Assembly (NCBI RefSeq): GCF_008974265.1
Contig: NZ_BKZW01000004.1
Location: 1-64,000 of the forward strand
Direction: 5' to 3'
Source: Dictyobacter vulcani
GTDB lineage: Bacteria > Chloroflexota > Ktedonobacteria > Ktedonobacterales > Ktedonobacteraceae
DNA length: 64,000 nucleotides
Both the position numbers and the translations under genes were made by a program. Under the pieces are notes generated by a model. That model had not been told where the DNA came from. It worked only from the letters and a program-made list of their open reading frames with translations, and did no database searches. Below are positions 1 to 13,326 of the stretch, one piece after another; the first letter of the stretch is position 1; every line of letters begins with the position of its first letter.

Positions 1-251
1 CCACCGGAGCGGATGGCGTCGGCCACTTTATTGGTGGGCGCATCTCGTACTTCTTCCCAGGTGGCGTAGGTATCGACGAGCTGACGATAGGCTCGTCCGG
101 AATTGATGTCGGATGTATGTTGCGAGAGGATTGTTCCGATGAGCCCGCCCAGCGGATCATAGTCAGGATCATTGCGCATTTCGCCATAGGTATCGATGAG
201 GATATCATAAACTTGTGTCAAATGAATTGATGGTGTGATGGCTGCCGTCAT
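1..251 (-). CDS. Endonuclease III-like DNA glycosylase (HhH-GPD), N-terminal part, cut by window edge
   Basis: Reading the minus strand from an ATG at 249-251 gives 83 open codons that run off the left edge. The product contains DPLGGLIGTILSQHTSDINS followed by a YRQL segment. This matches the start of endonuclease III/MutY-type base-excision glycosylases, where an LSxQT-like motif opens the HhH-GPD fold. The catalytic Lys/Asp and any Fe-S cysteines would lie outside the window. An AAGGGA ribosome site sits six bases upstream of the ATG. The family removes damaged pyrimidines; the exact substrate cannot be told from this fragment. Confidence 0.72.
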   Translation of the reverse strand, partial: MTAAITPSIHLTQVYDILIDTYGEMRNDPDYDPLGGLIGTILSQHTSDINSGRAYRQLVDTYATWEEVRDAPTNKVADAIRSG

Positions 252-407
252 TCTTTATCCCTTATCTATCTTCGTGGTTGGTGTTTGCTCTCTTCTTTAT
301 AAGACGGCTATGCCGAGCAAAACGGATGTGTCGCGAAGAGAACTTTGTCCTTATTGGAGTCTTTGCTACCTACGTGAACGTACTTTTGGGTGAGTGGTGC
401 AAAACGC

Positions 408-437
408 TTGACAGGATCATAATGCTTATGGCATAAT
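408..437 (+). promoter_or_regulatory. rrn promoter P1
   Basis: A perfect TTGACA at 408-413 is followed, after 18 bases, by CATAAT at 432-437. It lies about 560 bases upstream of the mature 16S start. Confidence 0.7.
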
Positions 438-681
438 CATCGAGCTGCAGAAAGACGACAATCACCTGGCTTCAATGAGCCCGGGTGCTCCTGTCCCTTC
501 GCATCCGTTGTGCCACGCTAAGGTGGCTCTCCCCGAGATCGCTGATCTCCTGCGTCTTCCCAATGAAGTATTGAGAAAAGGAAGGCTGTGCCCTTTTTCG
601 CAGGATAGTGCATGTCTTCTGGCTCTGACGAGTCAGAACAACGAGATTTCGGCGGACCTGAAAAAGTGGTCCGGAAAACGC

Positions 682-710
682 TTGACAAAGCACAACAAAT
701 CTGCGATACT
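682..710 (+). promoter_or_regulatory. rrn promoter P2
   Basis: TTGACA at 682-687 and GATACT at 705-710 are separated by an ideal 17 bases. The bases just before the -35 box match those of P1, so the two look like a duplicated tandem promoter pair. Confidence 0.72.
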
Positions 711-759
711 ACAGCTACATGAGACAAGCAAACGAAAAAAACACAGACGCTTGTTGAAT

Positions 760-798
760 GACGAAACACACGTTTCGTCTGGTACCTTGACAACTGAA
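760..798 (+). promoter_or_regulatory. rrn leader boxB-like hairpin and boxA-like antitermination site
   Basis: A perfect 8-bp stem (GACGAAAC/GTTTCGTC, loop ACAC, 760-779) is followed by CCTTGACAACTGAA at 785-798. The second motif resembles the boxA element of bacterial rRNA leaders that recruits Nus factors. The same order and the identical 14-mer recur in the 16S-23S spacer, which supports a shared function. Antitermination is inferred. Confidence 0.6.
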
Positions 799-995
799 GA
801 GTGGAAAGCAGAACAGCAACTGGAACAACATGAATCGTTTCTAGTTTCCTGTCAATTCGATCCCGGACTCTTAGGGGTTCGGTGATCACAACAATAATCT
901 GCGAACAATTACAGCCAATGTTGTAAGACTTGGCCTTGATCGCAACTTCACATGCAATGAATAGTTACTCGTTGAGTAGCTGTTATATAAAAAAT

Positions 996-5736
<4,741 letters not shown>

Positions 5737-5856
5737 CATCAGTATCTTCATCGTGGACACTCGCGTGAGTGCACTCGGCTTCAGCTCATCGGCTGGCAGA
5801 GGCGCTCGGCAAAATTGAGGATAAACGGTATTGCAGTTGTTGAAAAACATTATGAG

Positions 5857-5886
5857 GCTTTCCCTTTGCGGGGAAGGTCTTTTTTG
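5857..5886 (+). terminator. rRNA operon terminator
   Basis: Stem CTTTCCC/GGGAAGG with a short loop, followed by TCTTTTTT. It is the first strong intrinsic terminator after 23S and closes the operon without a 5S gene. Confidence 0.75.
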
Positions 5887-5956
5887 TTTGTAACAAGGTT
5901 TCCGTGGGCCCCCCGTCCGTTGAGTTTTTTCCATACATGACTTTTCAGGCTCCTCT

Positions 5957-6041
5957 TTGTTTTTACTGGCAACGTCCGCTATAATGGTCGGTGATAACTA
6001 CTCTATCGTTCATTGACTTGCATAATAAATAAGGTCATATA
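5957..6041 (+). promoter_or_regulatory. Promoter candidates for the peptide-binding protein gene
   Basis: Two candidates precede the gene: TTGTTT-17-TATAAT (5957-5985) and TTGACT-17-CATATA (6013-6041). Either would give a short leader with the GAGAGGG ribosome site at 6044-6050. Confidence 0.5.
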
Positions 6042-6056
6042 AAGAGAGGGCCAGGA

Positions 6057-7706
6057 ATGTATTATCGTTCCCCATATATATGTGTACGGCGTCTGAGCGC
6101 CGCGCTACTTATGCTCTGTACGACACTACTACTATTGACTTCCTGCGGTGGGGCGGCCAGCGGAACGATAACGCTCACTAACGGCCAGCCAACATTGGCC
6201 TCCGAGCAGGTCCTGACGATTCCACTGATCGGTACTACCAATGTTCCATCCTTTGATCCAGCCACGGAACTGACTGCCAGTTCGAAAATACTCTTTAATA
6301 TGCTCTATAGCGGACTCGTGCGCACTGACGATCATCTGCAACCGGTACCCAATCAGGCGACCTGGACGATTTCCGCTGATCAGAAGCAATATACTTTTCA
6401 TTTAAAGCCAGATGTGACCTTCGGTGATGGCTCAGCGGTTACGGCTCGCTCCTATGTGGATTCCTGGACCCGCGCTGCTCGGCCTGCCAATACTTCTGCG
6501 CAAATTTCTACATTGATGTATGCAATTGAGGGTGCCCGTGAATTGCATAGCGGCCAGGCTAAAACGCTGGCTGGCGTTCATGCCAGCGATGAGCATACGT
6601 TGCAGGTACGCCTGACGAAACCTGCTCCTTATTTTCTGGCCGCACTGGCCAATCCGCTCTTTTTTCCGGTCAATCAGAAACTGATATCATCCTATGGCGA
6701 GCAGCTATGGCCTGCGACGGCCGCTACGCAGGGACTCGGTAGCGGACCTTTTGTGCTGAAAGATGTGACACCGGATGTGAAGATGACGCTGGTTCCGAGT
6801 CCACACTATGCTGGCGCCCGGCCCATCCTTAAACAGGTCAATGTCTATTTTGTTAACGATAGTCGGGTTGCTTATACCGCCAATCGCGCGGGCCGCTATG
6901 ATCTGGTGTGGGATCTGTCACTACAGGATCAGTTGCCGGCGGCAAAGCTGAAGGGTTTTTTACGGCCTGATAAGTTGCAGACCGATGCTTTTTTCTTTGA
7001 TACCAGTAAGGCTCCATTCGATAAGCTGGAACTACGACAGGCGTTCGCGCATGCACTGGATAAAAAAGCCTTTGCTTTGACGGTATTGCATGATGCGGTC
7101 TCGCCAGCGGAGACGCTGCTACCATCGGCTGTACCGGGTTATCAGGCTCAGCCAGATACGTTCAATGCGGCCAAAGCCAGAACCTTACTTAAAGCGGCGT
7201 ATCCCGATGTCAAACAGCTGCCGACTATTACCTTTACCTATCCGACTTCTCAGGTCTCGCCAACCATCACGGATGCTCTGCAGAGCGCCTGGAAAAAGAA
7301 TCTGGGTATCCAGGTGAATCTGCGTCCACTGGAAGATCAGGCGTATCAGCAGGCGGTAGACAGTCATAGCGTGCAGTTTGGCTTCGCCTCCTGGCAAAGC
7401 ACGGTCGCTGACCCGTATCTGTTCGCGAGCAGATTCCTGTCCTCGTCAGACCAGAATGTCTCGCAGTGGCATAATGCTGCTTATGACCAGTTGCTGGCCC
7501 GTGCCGAAAGTAAAACTGGATCCGACCGGCTGGCTCTGTATCAGCAGGCGGAACAGCAGCTACTGTCCCAGGCTGTAATCGTACCCCTTGATCATCCACG
7601 GTTAGCGGCCCTGCTGCCGGCCTGGCTGCGTGGCGTATCCGTGAATGCAGATGGCCTCTCCTTTGGTGATTGGTCGCAGGTAGCGATTTTAAACCATAAA
7701 GCTTGA
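6057..7706 (+). CDS. ABC transporter substrate-binding lipoprotein, family 5 (peptide/oligopeptide)
   Basis: The 549-residue product starts with a basic region, a hydrophobic stretch and a lipobox LTSC with Cys30, so it is a lipoprotein held on the outer face of the membrane. The rest has the SBP_bac_5 (OppA/DppA) layout, for example YTFHLKPDVTFGDGSAV near residue 105 and RQAFAHALDKKA in the middle. Such proteins capture peptides or similar solutes for an ABC importer. No permease or ATPase gene lies beside it, so it is an orphan receptor here. GAGAGGG is six bases before the ATG and a terminator follows at 7728. Confidence 0.9.
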   Translation: MYYRSPYICVRRLSAALLMLCTTLLLLTSCGGAASGTITLTNGQPTLASEQVLTIPLIGTTNVPSFDPATELTASSKILFNMLYSGLVRTDDHLQPVPNQATWTISADQKQYTFHLKPDVTFGDGSAVTARSYVDSWTRAARPANTSAQISTLMYAIEGARELHSGQAKTLAGVHASDEHTLQVRLTKPAPYFLAALANPLFFPVNQKLISSYGEQLWPATAATQGLGSGPFVLKDVTPDVKMTLVPSPHYAGARPILKQVNVYFVNDSRVAYTANRAGRYDLVWDLSLQDQLPAAKLKGFLRPDKLQTDAFFFDTSKAPFDKLELRQAFAHALDKKAFALTVLHDAVSPAETLLPSAVPGYQAQPDTFNAAKARTLLKAAYPDVKQLPTITFTYPTSQVSPTITDALQSAWKKNLGIQVNLRPLEDQAYQQAVDSHSVQFGFASWQSTVADPYLFASRFLSSSDQNVSQWHNAAYDQLLARAESKTGSDRLALYQQAEQQLLSQAVIVPLDHPRLAALLPAWLRGVSVNADGLSFGDWSQVAILNHKA

Positions 7707-7727
7707 TCCTCCGCTCACTATGTTCCT

Positions 7728-7766
7728 GAGCCTCTTTCGCCATCGTGCTGGAAGAGGCTCATTTTT
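7728..7766 (+). terminator. Intrinsic terminator after the substrate-binding protein gene
   Basis: Nine-base perfect stem GAGCCTCTT/AAGAGGCTC followed by ATTTTT. Confidence 0.8.
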
Positions 7767-7964
7767 ATGCTGCTCACTCGACGCATGTCTGGCCCGGGTG
7801 CTAGAATGCAATATTGCAGTATCCTCAACACGACACATGGGCATAAGCTCATCACTCAGCTTTGTAGGATAGCTGCCATATCCAAAAGGGTATACCATAG
7901 AATATATGCGTGTTCTGTCAGGCTTGAACAGAATACTTGAACATTGAAATCGGAAGTGTGGAAT

Positions 7965-8588
7965 ATGTATCTGGATAAACCGTTACAAACCTATCTTGAT
8001 GATCTGGCTTCGGCGAAGTCTACTCCTGGCGGCGGTTCTACTGCGGCTATGAGTGGGGCCATGGGTTCGGCTCTGGCCTGTATGGTTTCGCGCCTGACAC
8101 TGAGTAAAGCTGATTATGCCGCCGTCCATCCTGAAATTGAATTGATTCTGGCGCAGACTGAGCAGTTGCGCGCCCGCTTTCAGGCGTTGATGCAGGCTGA
8201 TATAGACGCGTATGGAAAACTCTCAGCTTGTTTTAAGTTGCCACGTGGGACTGCTGAGGAGAAGGCGGCCCGTACACAGGCGATTCAAGAGGGACTGGTG
8301 GTGGCTGCGCTGGTGCCGCTTGAGATGGTTGAACGCGCGGCTGAACTGGTTCGGCATTGTCAGCGCATCGCCGAGATTGGCAATAAGAATGTCCTGAGCG
8401 ATATCGCGACGGCTGCTATGATGGCCTCGGCCGCTGGTACCGGCGCGGCCTGGATGGTACGCACAAATCTGAATTCGATGAAGGATGCCGAGCGGGTCAG
8501 TGCCTTGAATAAGCGCCTGAATGCTGGCCTGGATGCCATTTCGGCGGCTGGCCAGGAGGTTGTCGTGATTGTAGGGGGGAAAGCATGA
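7965..8588 (+). CDS. Cyclodeaminase/cyclohydrolase family protein (FTCD-C/FchA-like)
   Basis: The 207-residue product begins MYLDKPLQTYLDDLASAK and has the STPGGGSTAAMSGAMGSALACM segment typical of the all-helical FTCD_C family. Members are formimidoyl-THF cyclodeaminases or methenyl-THF cyclohydrolases (FchA). The ATG at 7965 is chosen over an in-frame TTG at 7944 because GGAAG lies eight bases ahead of it. Its stop overlaps the folD start (ATGA), so the two are co-translated. The pairing with folD points to tetrahydrofolate one-carbon interconversion in the cytosol; which of the two activities it has is not decided by sequence. Confidence 0.88.
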   Translation: MYLDKPLQTYLDDLASAKSTPGGGSTAAMSGAMGSALACMVSRLTLSKADYAAVHPEIELILAQTEQLRARFQALMQADIDAYGKLSACFKLPRGTAEEKAARTQAIQEGLVVAALVPLEMVERAAELVRHCQRIAEIGNKNVLSDIATAAMMASAAGTGAAWMVRTNLNSMKDAERVSALNKRLNAGLDAISAAGQEVVVIVGGKA

Positions 8589-9457
8589 GCGCAACACTGT
8601 TGAATGGCCGTACGCTGAGCGCTACCATAAAGACCGAGTTGCGCACCGATGTCCAGCGCTATCAGGATACCCATGGCCATGCGCCCGGACTCGTGATTGT
8701 GCGTGTAGAGGGCGATGCGGCGTCTGGCTTTTATAGTAAGGCTATCTTGAAGATTTCGCGTGAGCTTGGGGTTGAGGCACGTTTAGAACTGCTGCCTGAG
8801 CAGACGAGCGCCCAGGAATTGTCGGACTTACTGCTTCGCTTGAATCAGGATCCTCGCGTCCATGGCATTATTGTGCAGATGCCATTGCCCGCTCATCTGC
8901 CACAGGACCTGGTTATCAATGCGATTGCGCCCGAGAAAGATATCGATGGCATCAGTCCGGTCAGCGCGGGTAACCTTGTGCTGGGATTACCGGGTTTTCA
9001 ACCATCAACAGCGGCGGCGGTGATTGAAATCCTGAAACGTAGCGAGATAGAACTGGCGGGTAAGCATGTGGTGGTGCTGGGACGCAGTAATGTGGTTGGG
9101 AAGCCACTCTCCTTACTGTTGTTGCAGCAGCATGCCACGGTCACGATCTGTCATTCCCGCACGCCCGATCTGGCCTCTTTTACCCGTCAGGCGGATGTCC
9201 TGGTGGCGGCGGTCGGTCGGGCCAGGATGGTGACGGCCGAGATGGTGCGCCCTGGCGCTACGGTGATTGATGTCGGGATCAATTCCTTACCGGAAGGGGG
9301 AATGGTCGGAGATGTCGATTTCGCTAGCGTTCAAGACGTGGCTGGCGCGCTCACGCCAGTGCCCGGTGGCGTGGGACCTTTAACAAATGTCCTGCTACTG
9401 AGGCAGTGTATTGAGGCAGCCTGGCGGCAGGCCGGGCCAGAAGCTCATCACGCGTAG
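8585..9457 (+). CDS. folD: Bifunctional methylene-THF dehydrogenase / methenyl-THF cyclohydrolase FolD
   Basis: The 290-residue product has the FolD signatures in order: GFYSKAILK with the YxxxK catalytic pair near residues 47-51, QMPLP, PEKDIDG, the NADP-binding GRSNVVGKPLSLLL, GDVDF and TPVPGGVGPLT. It oxidises 5,10-methylene-THF and hydrolyses the methenyl product. Length is normal. It overlaps the upstream cyclodeaminase-like gene by four bases. Because FolD already has cyclohydrolase activity, the partner gene may give a second route or process formimino-THF. Confidence 0.96.
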   Translation: MSATLLNGRTLSATIKTELRTDVQRYQDTHGHAPGLVIVRVEGDAASGFYSKAILKISRELGVEARLELLPEQTSAQELSDLLLRLNQDPRVHGIIVQMPLPAHLPQDLVINAIAPEKDIDGISPVSAGNLVLGLPGFQPSTAAAVIEILKRSEIELAGKHVVVLGRSNVVGKPLSLLLLQQHATVTICHSRTPDLASFTRQADVLVAAVGRARMVTAEMVRPGATVIDVGINSLPEGGMVGDVDFASVQDVAGALTPVPGGVGPLTNVLLLRQCIEAAWRQAGPEAHHA

Positions 9458-9474
9458 GCATAATCAGTATTATG

Positions 9475-9510
9475 GCGGGCAGTGCTAACACGAAGAGTAG
9501 CGCTGCCCGC
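9475..9510. terminator. Hairpin between convergent folD and histidine kinase genes
   Basis: Stem GCGGGCAGTGCTA/TAGCGCTGCCCGC with one wobble and a ten-base loop. There is no strong T run, but its position between two converging genes suggests it ends both transcripts. Confidence 0.55.
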
Positions 9511-9517
9511 TATAACA

Positions 9518-11005
9518 CTAATCCTGTGTGGAAGCCGATTCATCCTGGTTATTCAGGGTAAACCAGAAGGTAGAGCCTTCACCTGGATTACTCTTCAGAC
9601 CTACGCTCCCTCCGTGTTTTTCAATGATCGAGCGACTGATATACAGTCCAATGCCAAAGCCGATCGCTGAGCCACTGACAACTTCGGTCCGCTGGACGCG
9701 ATAGAAACGCTCCCAGATATGCTCCTGATCCACTTCGGCGATGCCCGGCCCATAGTCCCGTACCAGTACGTGTATTTTAGTATCCTCGGGTCTGATCTCA
9801 ACTTCGACCGGCTTGTCGTTGGCGCTATATTTGAGGGCATTCGACAGATAATTTGTGATTACCTGTTCAATATGATCGCGATCCAGTAATACAATCAGTT
9901 CGTCCTGCTGTTCAGCAAACTTGATGGTTCTGCTGGGAAACAACTGGGACTGCTGATTGACGGCCTCCTGGATGATTACGGTCAAATTGTGGCGCTCAAG
10001 CTTGAGATCCAGTCGCTGATCCTGAATGCGTGAGATGTAGACGATATCATTGATCAGGTGGGTCAGGCGGCGTACCTGGTTGTCTGCCCTGATGAGTAGG
10101 CGCTGTAAGGACTCGATGGTGTTTTTATATTCCTCCAGCGTAATACCCGTCTTTTGTATTTCGCGTTTGGTGGTGCGCAACAAAATCTGGATTGTGCCTT
10201 TGATAGTGGTGATCGGCGTTTTCAGCTCGTGGGCCGTAATACCCAGGAAATCACTGATGCGCTGGTTGATTTCCTGCATCAGTTGTGGGCTGATCGTTTC
10301 GGCCTCGGTCGTCCGATTCTGCTCTGCCTGCTGTTGCTCGCGCTTAATCTGTAGCGCTTGCTCCTTGAGTAATGTATGGAGCTGTGATCCTTCACCAAAA
10401 TGCTTGATAAAGCTACTGATATCCTGCCTGTCTTCCGCTTTTCCTGCTTCGGCATCTGCTTGTATCCAACTATGACAGGCATAGATGTAGTTGAGTAAGG
10501 CAGTCAAAAAGATGTAGTGCCTACCCAGCAGACGCTGTAGCTCTTTACGACAGTAGGCCGCTTTTTGTTTCTGGGTGAACAGATACGCTACACAGGAAAA
10601 GAAGCGCATCTCCAGCGTCGCATCTTTGGGTGGCCAGGCATCGAAGCGTCCGGCTATACTCTGTAACTGTTTGATCTGTTGGGTAATTTCTTGCGTGGTT
10701 GGCACAGGCATCGTCAGTAATGCCAGGATGTCGTTTTCGTTCAGACCATAGGTAGTATGTAAGCGCACGCAGTGATAGTGTAAGTCATACGGGATGCGGC
10801 AGACATACGAAAGGTAGAGAAAAAGTTTCTCCTTAAACAAGGCTGGCAACGGATTTTCGATATATGCGGCACGTGTATGCCTCCATAGCGAATGCAGCAA
10901 GGATGTATTTGTCTTGACTGCATTGAAAAAAGGAGGAATGAAGCCAAATTCTTGCCTGATATCCTTGAGTAAGGATGCAGTGGTAATCTGATTTGAATCA
11001 GACAT
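9518..11005 (-). CDS. Sensor histidine kinase with N-terminal AhpD/carboxymuconolactone-decarboxylase-like domain
   Basis: The start is set at the ATG at 11003-11005 (GGAGG eight bases upstream) rather than the ATG 15 bases earlier. The 495-residue product has no membrane segment. Residues about 10-180 resemble the helical AhpD/CMD fold (GFIPPFFNAVKTN; later HYHCVRLH, a degenerate CxxCxxxH where the first Cys is His). Then come HisKA with ITAHELKTP (His259), the N box YLSNALKY, G1 DYGPGIA and G2 GFGIGLYIS. The C-terminal half should autophosphorylate. The N-terminal domain may act as a cytosolic sensor, perhaps of redox state; that role is inferred. No response regulator is adjacent. Confidence 0.85.
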   Translation of the reverse strand: MSDSNQITTASLLKDIRQEFGFIPPFFNAVKTNTSLLHSLWRHTRAAYIENPLPALFKEKLFLYLSYVCRIPYDLHYHCVRLHTTYGLNENDILALLTMPVPTTQEITQQIKQLQSIAGRFDAWPPKDATLEMRFFSCVAYLFTQKQKAAYCRKELQRLLGRHYIFLTALLNYIYACHSWIQADAEAGKAEDRQDISSFIKHFGEGSQLHTLLKEQALQIKREQQQAEQNRTTEAETISPQLMQEINQRISDFLGITAHELKTPITTIKGTIQILLRTTKREIQKTGITLEEYKNTIESLQRLLIRADNQVRRLTHLINDIVYISRIQDQRLDLKLERHNLTVIIQEAVNQQSQLFPSRTIKFAEQQDELIVLLDRDHIEQVITNYLSNALKYSANDKPVEVEIRPEDTKIHVLVRDYGPGIAEVDQEHIWERFYRVQRTEVVSGSAIGFGIGLYISRSIIEKHGGSVGLKSNPGEGSTFWFTLNNQDESASTQD

Positions 11006-11123
11006 ATGCCAATCCTCCATTTAGTTTGGGCGCTCCAGAGTAGTATAGAGAGAAAAATGTTGAATGTGTAAAGTAACCTATATCTTCAATAATTTTTTGT
11101 ATAGAAACATATAGGTGGAATCC

Positions 11124-11170
11124 CCAAAAAAAAGAGTGGCCTCATCGCATAAGGCTGCGATGACTTTTTT
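11124..11170 (-). terminator. Terminator after the 11.3-11.8 kb membrane protein gene
   Basis: Stem CATCGC/GCGATG at 11143-11162 with A-rich DNA on its left (T run on the minus strand) and CTTTTTT on its right, so it can work in both directions. Confidence 0.6.
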
Positions 11171-11315
11171 CAATAAGTTTCGGGTCTCTTTGTATGATCA
11201 CGTTTCAGAGGCGGGATTTAGATGCATGCTTACTAACTGAGACGAGCATGCATACGAGGAGAACGTGCACGAAATTTGTGTGAAAACTGGTTGTAGCTGG
11301 TCACTCCAGTCCGAT

Positions 11316-11804
11316 TTATGCGCGGCCAGATTGGCGGCGCCTGGCGGCAGCGGCCTTTTTGCGTCGTTCGCGCCGACGGCGGTCCTGCGCGGCCTGTTCT
11401 TCCGGAGTTCGTTCCCTGACTGGATTATCTGTCGCATCCTGCTGGACGGTCGGTGCGGTTGTCGCCTTCGTTGAGCGGCGGCGAGAAGCAGCAATACCCT
11501 GGAGCAAGATCAATACGAGGACCGCTGCGGCCAGGACCAGGACGACGGTGTAGAGTGGCACAATGATTACAGCCAGCGAATCTGGAAAAGAGCCGGTTGA
11601 GATACCCAGATTGAGTAGCAGTACGATACCGAGCAGGCTATATTCAATGCCGGTCAGGATGCCAACCTGCTTATACCAGACCAGGTTATAGCCTCGGGCC
11701 TGCGATGCTCGTAGCCGCTTCAATCCCACATACAAATTGTAGAGTCCCATTCCAATAAACAGGACGCTGATGAGAGCAGTAAAACGTGGATCAAGATGAA
11801 TCAT
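11316..11804 (-). CDS. Small membrane protein with basic C-terminal tail
   Basis: The 162-residue product is not recognised. It has about three hydrophobic segments (residues 8-27, 48-68 and 78-103) followed by a strongly basic tail rich in Arg, Lys and Ala (RRRRERRKKAAAARRR). Such a tail would sit on the cytosolic side and could bind nucleic acid or acidic lipid. AGGAG lies about nine bases before the ATG. The next gene leftward is a kinase behind a terminator, so it is probably monocistronic. Confidence 0.7.
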   Translation of the reverse strand: MIHLDPRFTALISVLFIGMGLYNLYVGLKRLRASQARGYNLVWYKQVGILTGIEYSLLGIVLLLNLGISTGSFPDSLAVIIVPLYTVVLVLAAAVLVLILLQGIAASRRRSTKATTAPTVQQDATDNPVRERTPEEQAAQDRRRRERRKKAAAARRRQSGRA

Positions 11805-11951
11805 GGATAGTTTGCTCCTGTATGACGGTTCCCGTATCAGTTCTTACACAGAATCTTTTTCAGCTGATGCTTACCCGGGCCGTCAACAAAATATGTTGAT
11901 AGATGTATCCTTCATCATACAACTTTTTCCTGCTCTCTTACATACCGCTTG

Positions 11952-12716
11952 CTACATGTGTAGCCGGATGTGGTTTATTGCCAGCGTGATGATGCGGGTC
12001 TGCTGATGTGGCAGGATACTTCTGGGTCCGTGATAGGATGCAAATATATAGATGCATAGCAGACCAATCAGGCCGACGATGACAGCAAAGAAGATCCAGA
12101 AATCTCTGTGCTGGATAGGTCTGGCTTTGCGGCGTGTCTGGATGACCGAGTTGGTACTGGCAATGTAGGCGGGACGCAGAATATTCTGGATCGCCCGGGC
12201 CTGGGCTGCTGGGATCAGCGCGTTATCTACTGTCTTCAACCTGATTGGTGTTTCTGTCCTGACTGGGAGTCCGGGATTAGACGTTGGATTGGGTGCGGCG
12301 GCGACCATAGAGGTAGGCTGGTCGGCGCTATAGCGTTGGGTCAGGGTTAATTTTTTGGCAGGTTCTTGTGCCCGGTCAGGTTGCTCGGCCATATGCACGT
12401 GTTCATCGAGCTGCGCCGCCGTTTTAAATCCCGGTCGACGGAGTGGCTGGCTGGCCGGGCCGGCGTTTCTGGCGGGACGCTGTGGAGGATTTAAGGGACG
12501 CCTTGTGGGGGTAGGTGGAAATAAAGAGCTCTCTTGATTTGTATAAGTATGTAGAGATTGTGATACATTTTGAGGGGGAGGCGTGGTGGCAGGTTGATCC
12601 TGTTCGCGGGTAGCTGTGGCCACGATATGGGTGGCATCGATCGGATGAAAACCGCAGTTATGACATGTGCGGGCCTGGTCGGGTAGCTCCGTATGACATT
12701 TAGGGCAGAAAAGCAT
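11952..12716 (-). CDS. Zinc-ribbon protein with C-terminal membrane anchor
   Basis: The 254-residue product opens with a rubredoxin-like zinc ribbon, CPKCHTELPDQARTCHNCG (two CxxC pairs at residues 4-7 and 18-21). A long Pro/Thr/Gln-rich low-complexity linker follows, then one membrane helix near residues 209-230 (FWIFFAVIVGLIGLLCIYIF) and a short outside tail. The layout is common in Chloroflexota and Actinobacteria, but no function is known. It is transcribed away from hemA. Confidence 0.75.
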   Translation of the reverse strand: MLFCPKCHTELPDQARTCHNCGFHPIDATHIVATATREQDQPATTPPPQNVSQSLHTYTNQESSLFPPTPTRRPLNPPQRPARNAGPASQPLRRPGFKTAAQLDEHVHMAEQPDRAQEPAKKLTLTQRYSADQPTSMVAAAPNPTSNPGLPVRTETPIRLKTVDNALIPAAQARAIQNILRPAYIASTNSVIQTRRKARPIQHRDFWIFFAVIVGLIGLLCIYIFASYHGPRSILPHQQTRIITLAINHIRLHM

Positions 12717-13326
12717 TATATCTCACCTTTGTTGTGCTGGCCCCCTCATCTTTTTTAGCGTTGAATCAGGGTCTGTACTAAATAGAATAGTATAGTATTT
12801 TTTTTAAGAGAAGATAGGATATTGTAGCATATTACTGTTAAGCATATCTGAGAAAAGGGATCTTTGTTAATAGTTTTCGGTGATAGTGGGAAATATGGGG
12901 GATAGGAATACTGTTTTTGCCTATCCTTATAGGATAATAACGTGGGTCAGGACCAATTTTGTGGATGAACGAGGGAGCATAGGATGGAAGTAAGAGGCCA
13001 TCAGCCCGAGCGCGTACCACAGGAGGCATGCTCATTTTTTTTCCCTCTCTGTCACCCTATGCACCTATCTTGATGTCCACTGAATGGAGAATGGGTAATT
13101 TTATTGGCTGCAGCCGCCTGATTGCCTCTGCCATGGATAAGTACTAGTACCGGTCGCTCTGAAATTTAGCTGCTTGCCTGTGAGATTCCGTGAGCTGTTT
13201 CAAGATGTACCAGGATATATAGGGTGTTCTCCTGATAAGATATCGGGAACTTCAGCCTTGACTAACCCAAAAAAAACGCTAAAATCTCTATAGACTAGAA
13301 ATTATTTAGAGGTTTATGAGGTTTGC
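12717..13326. other. Divergent intergenic region upstream of hemA
   Basis: A 610-base region between the divergent zinc-ribbon gene and hemA. A TTGACT-16-TAAAAT promoter (13258-13285) lies 42 bases before hemA. The rest is AT-rich and shows no gene, tRNA or recognised riboswitch; a possible GTCCACTG near 13074 does not amount to a cobalamin element. Confidence 0.5.
13258..13285 (+). promoter_or_regulatory. Promoter of the haem operon
   Basis: TTGACT at 13258-13263 and TAAAAT at 13280-13285 with a 16-base spacer. GAGG at 13318-13321 is the likely ribosome site for the ATG at 13327. Confidence 0.6.

Larger units (their letters stand above)
252..995 (+). promoter_or_regulatory. rRNA operon promoter and leader region
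   Basis: This 744-base stretch carries no convincing gene. It holds two sigma70-type promoters with the same upstream context (AAAACGCTTGACA in both), a hairpin at 653-673 between them, a boxB-like hairpin and a boxA-like motif, then the 16S start. The short open frames here lack family resemblance and overlap these signals, so they are not called. Confidence 0.7.

Noticed and set aside
475..885. Open frame of 136 codons in the rRNA leader
   Set aside because: It overlaps promoter P2, the boxB hairpin and boxA, has no family resemblance and opposite-strand frames of similar size exist.
5737..5856. Possible 5S rRNA after 23S
   Set aside because: No CCGAAC core or 5S-like terminal pairing was found before the terminator.
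13036..13257. Cobalamin or haem-related riboswitch before hemA
   Set aside because: Only a loose GTCCACTG is present; the other conserved blocks of a cobalamin element are missing.
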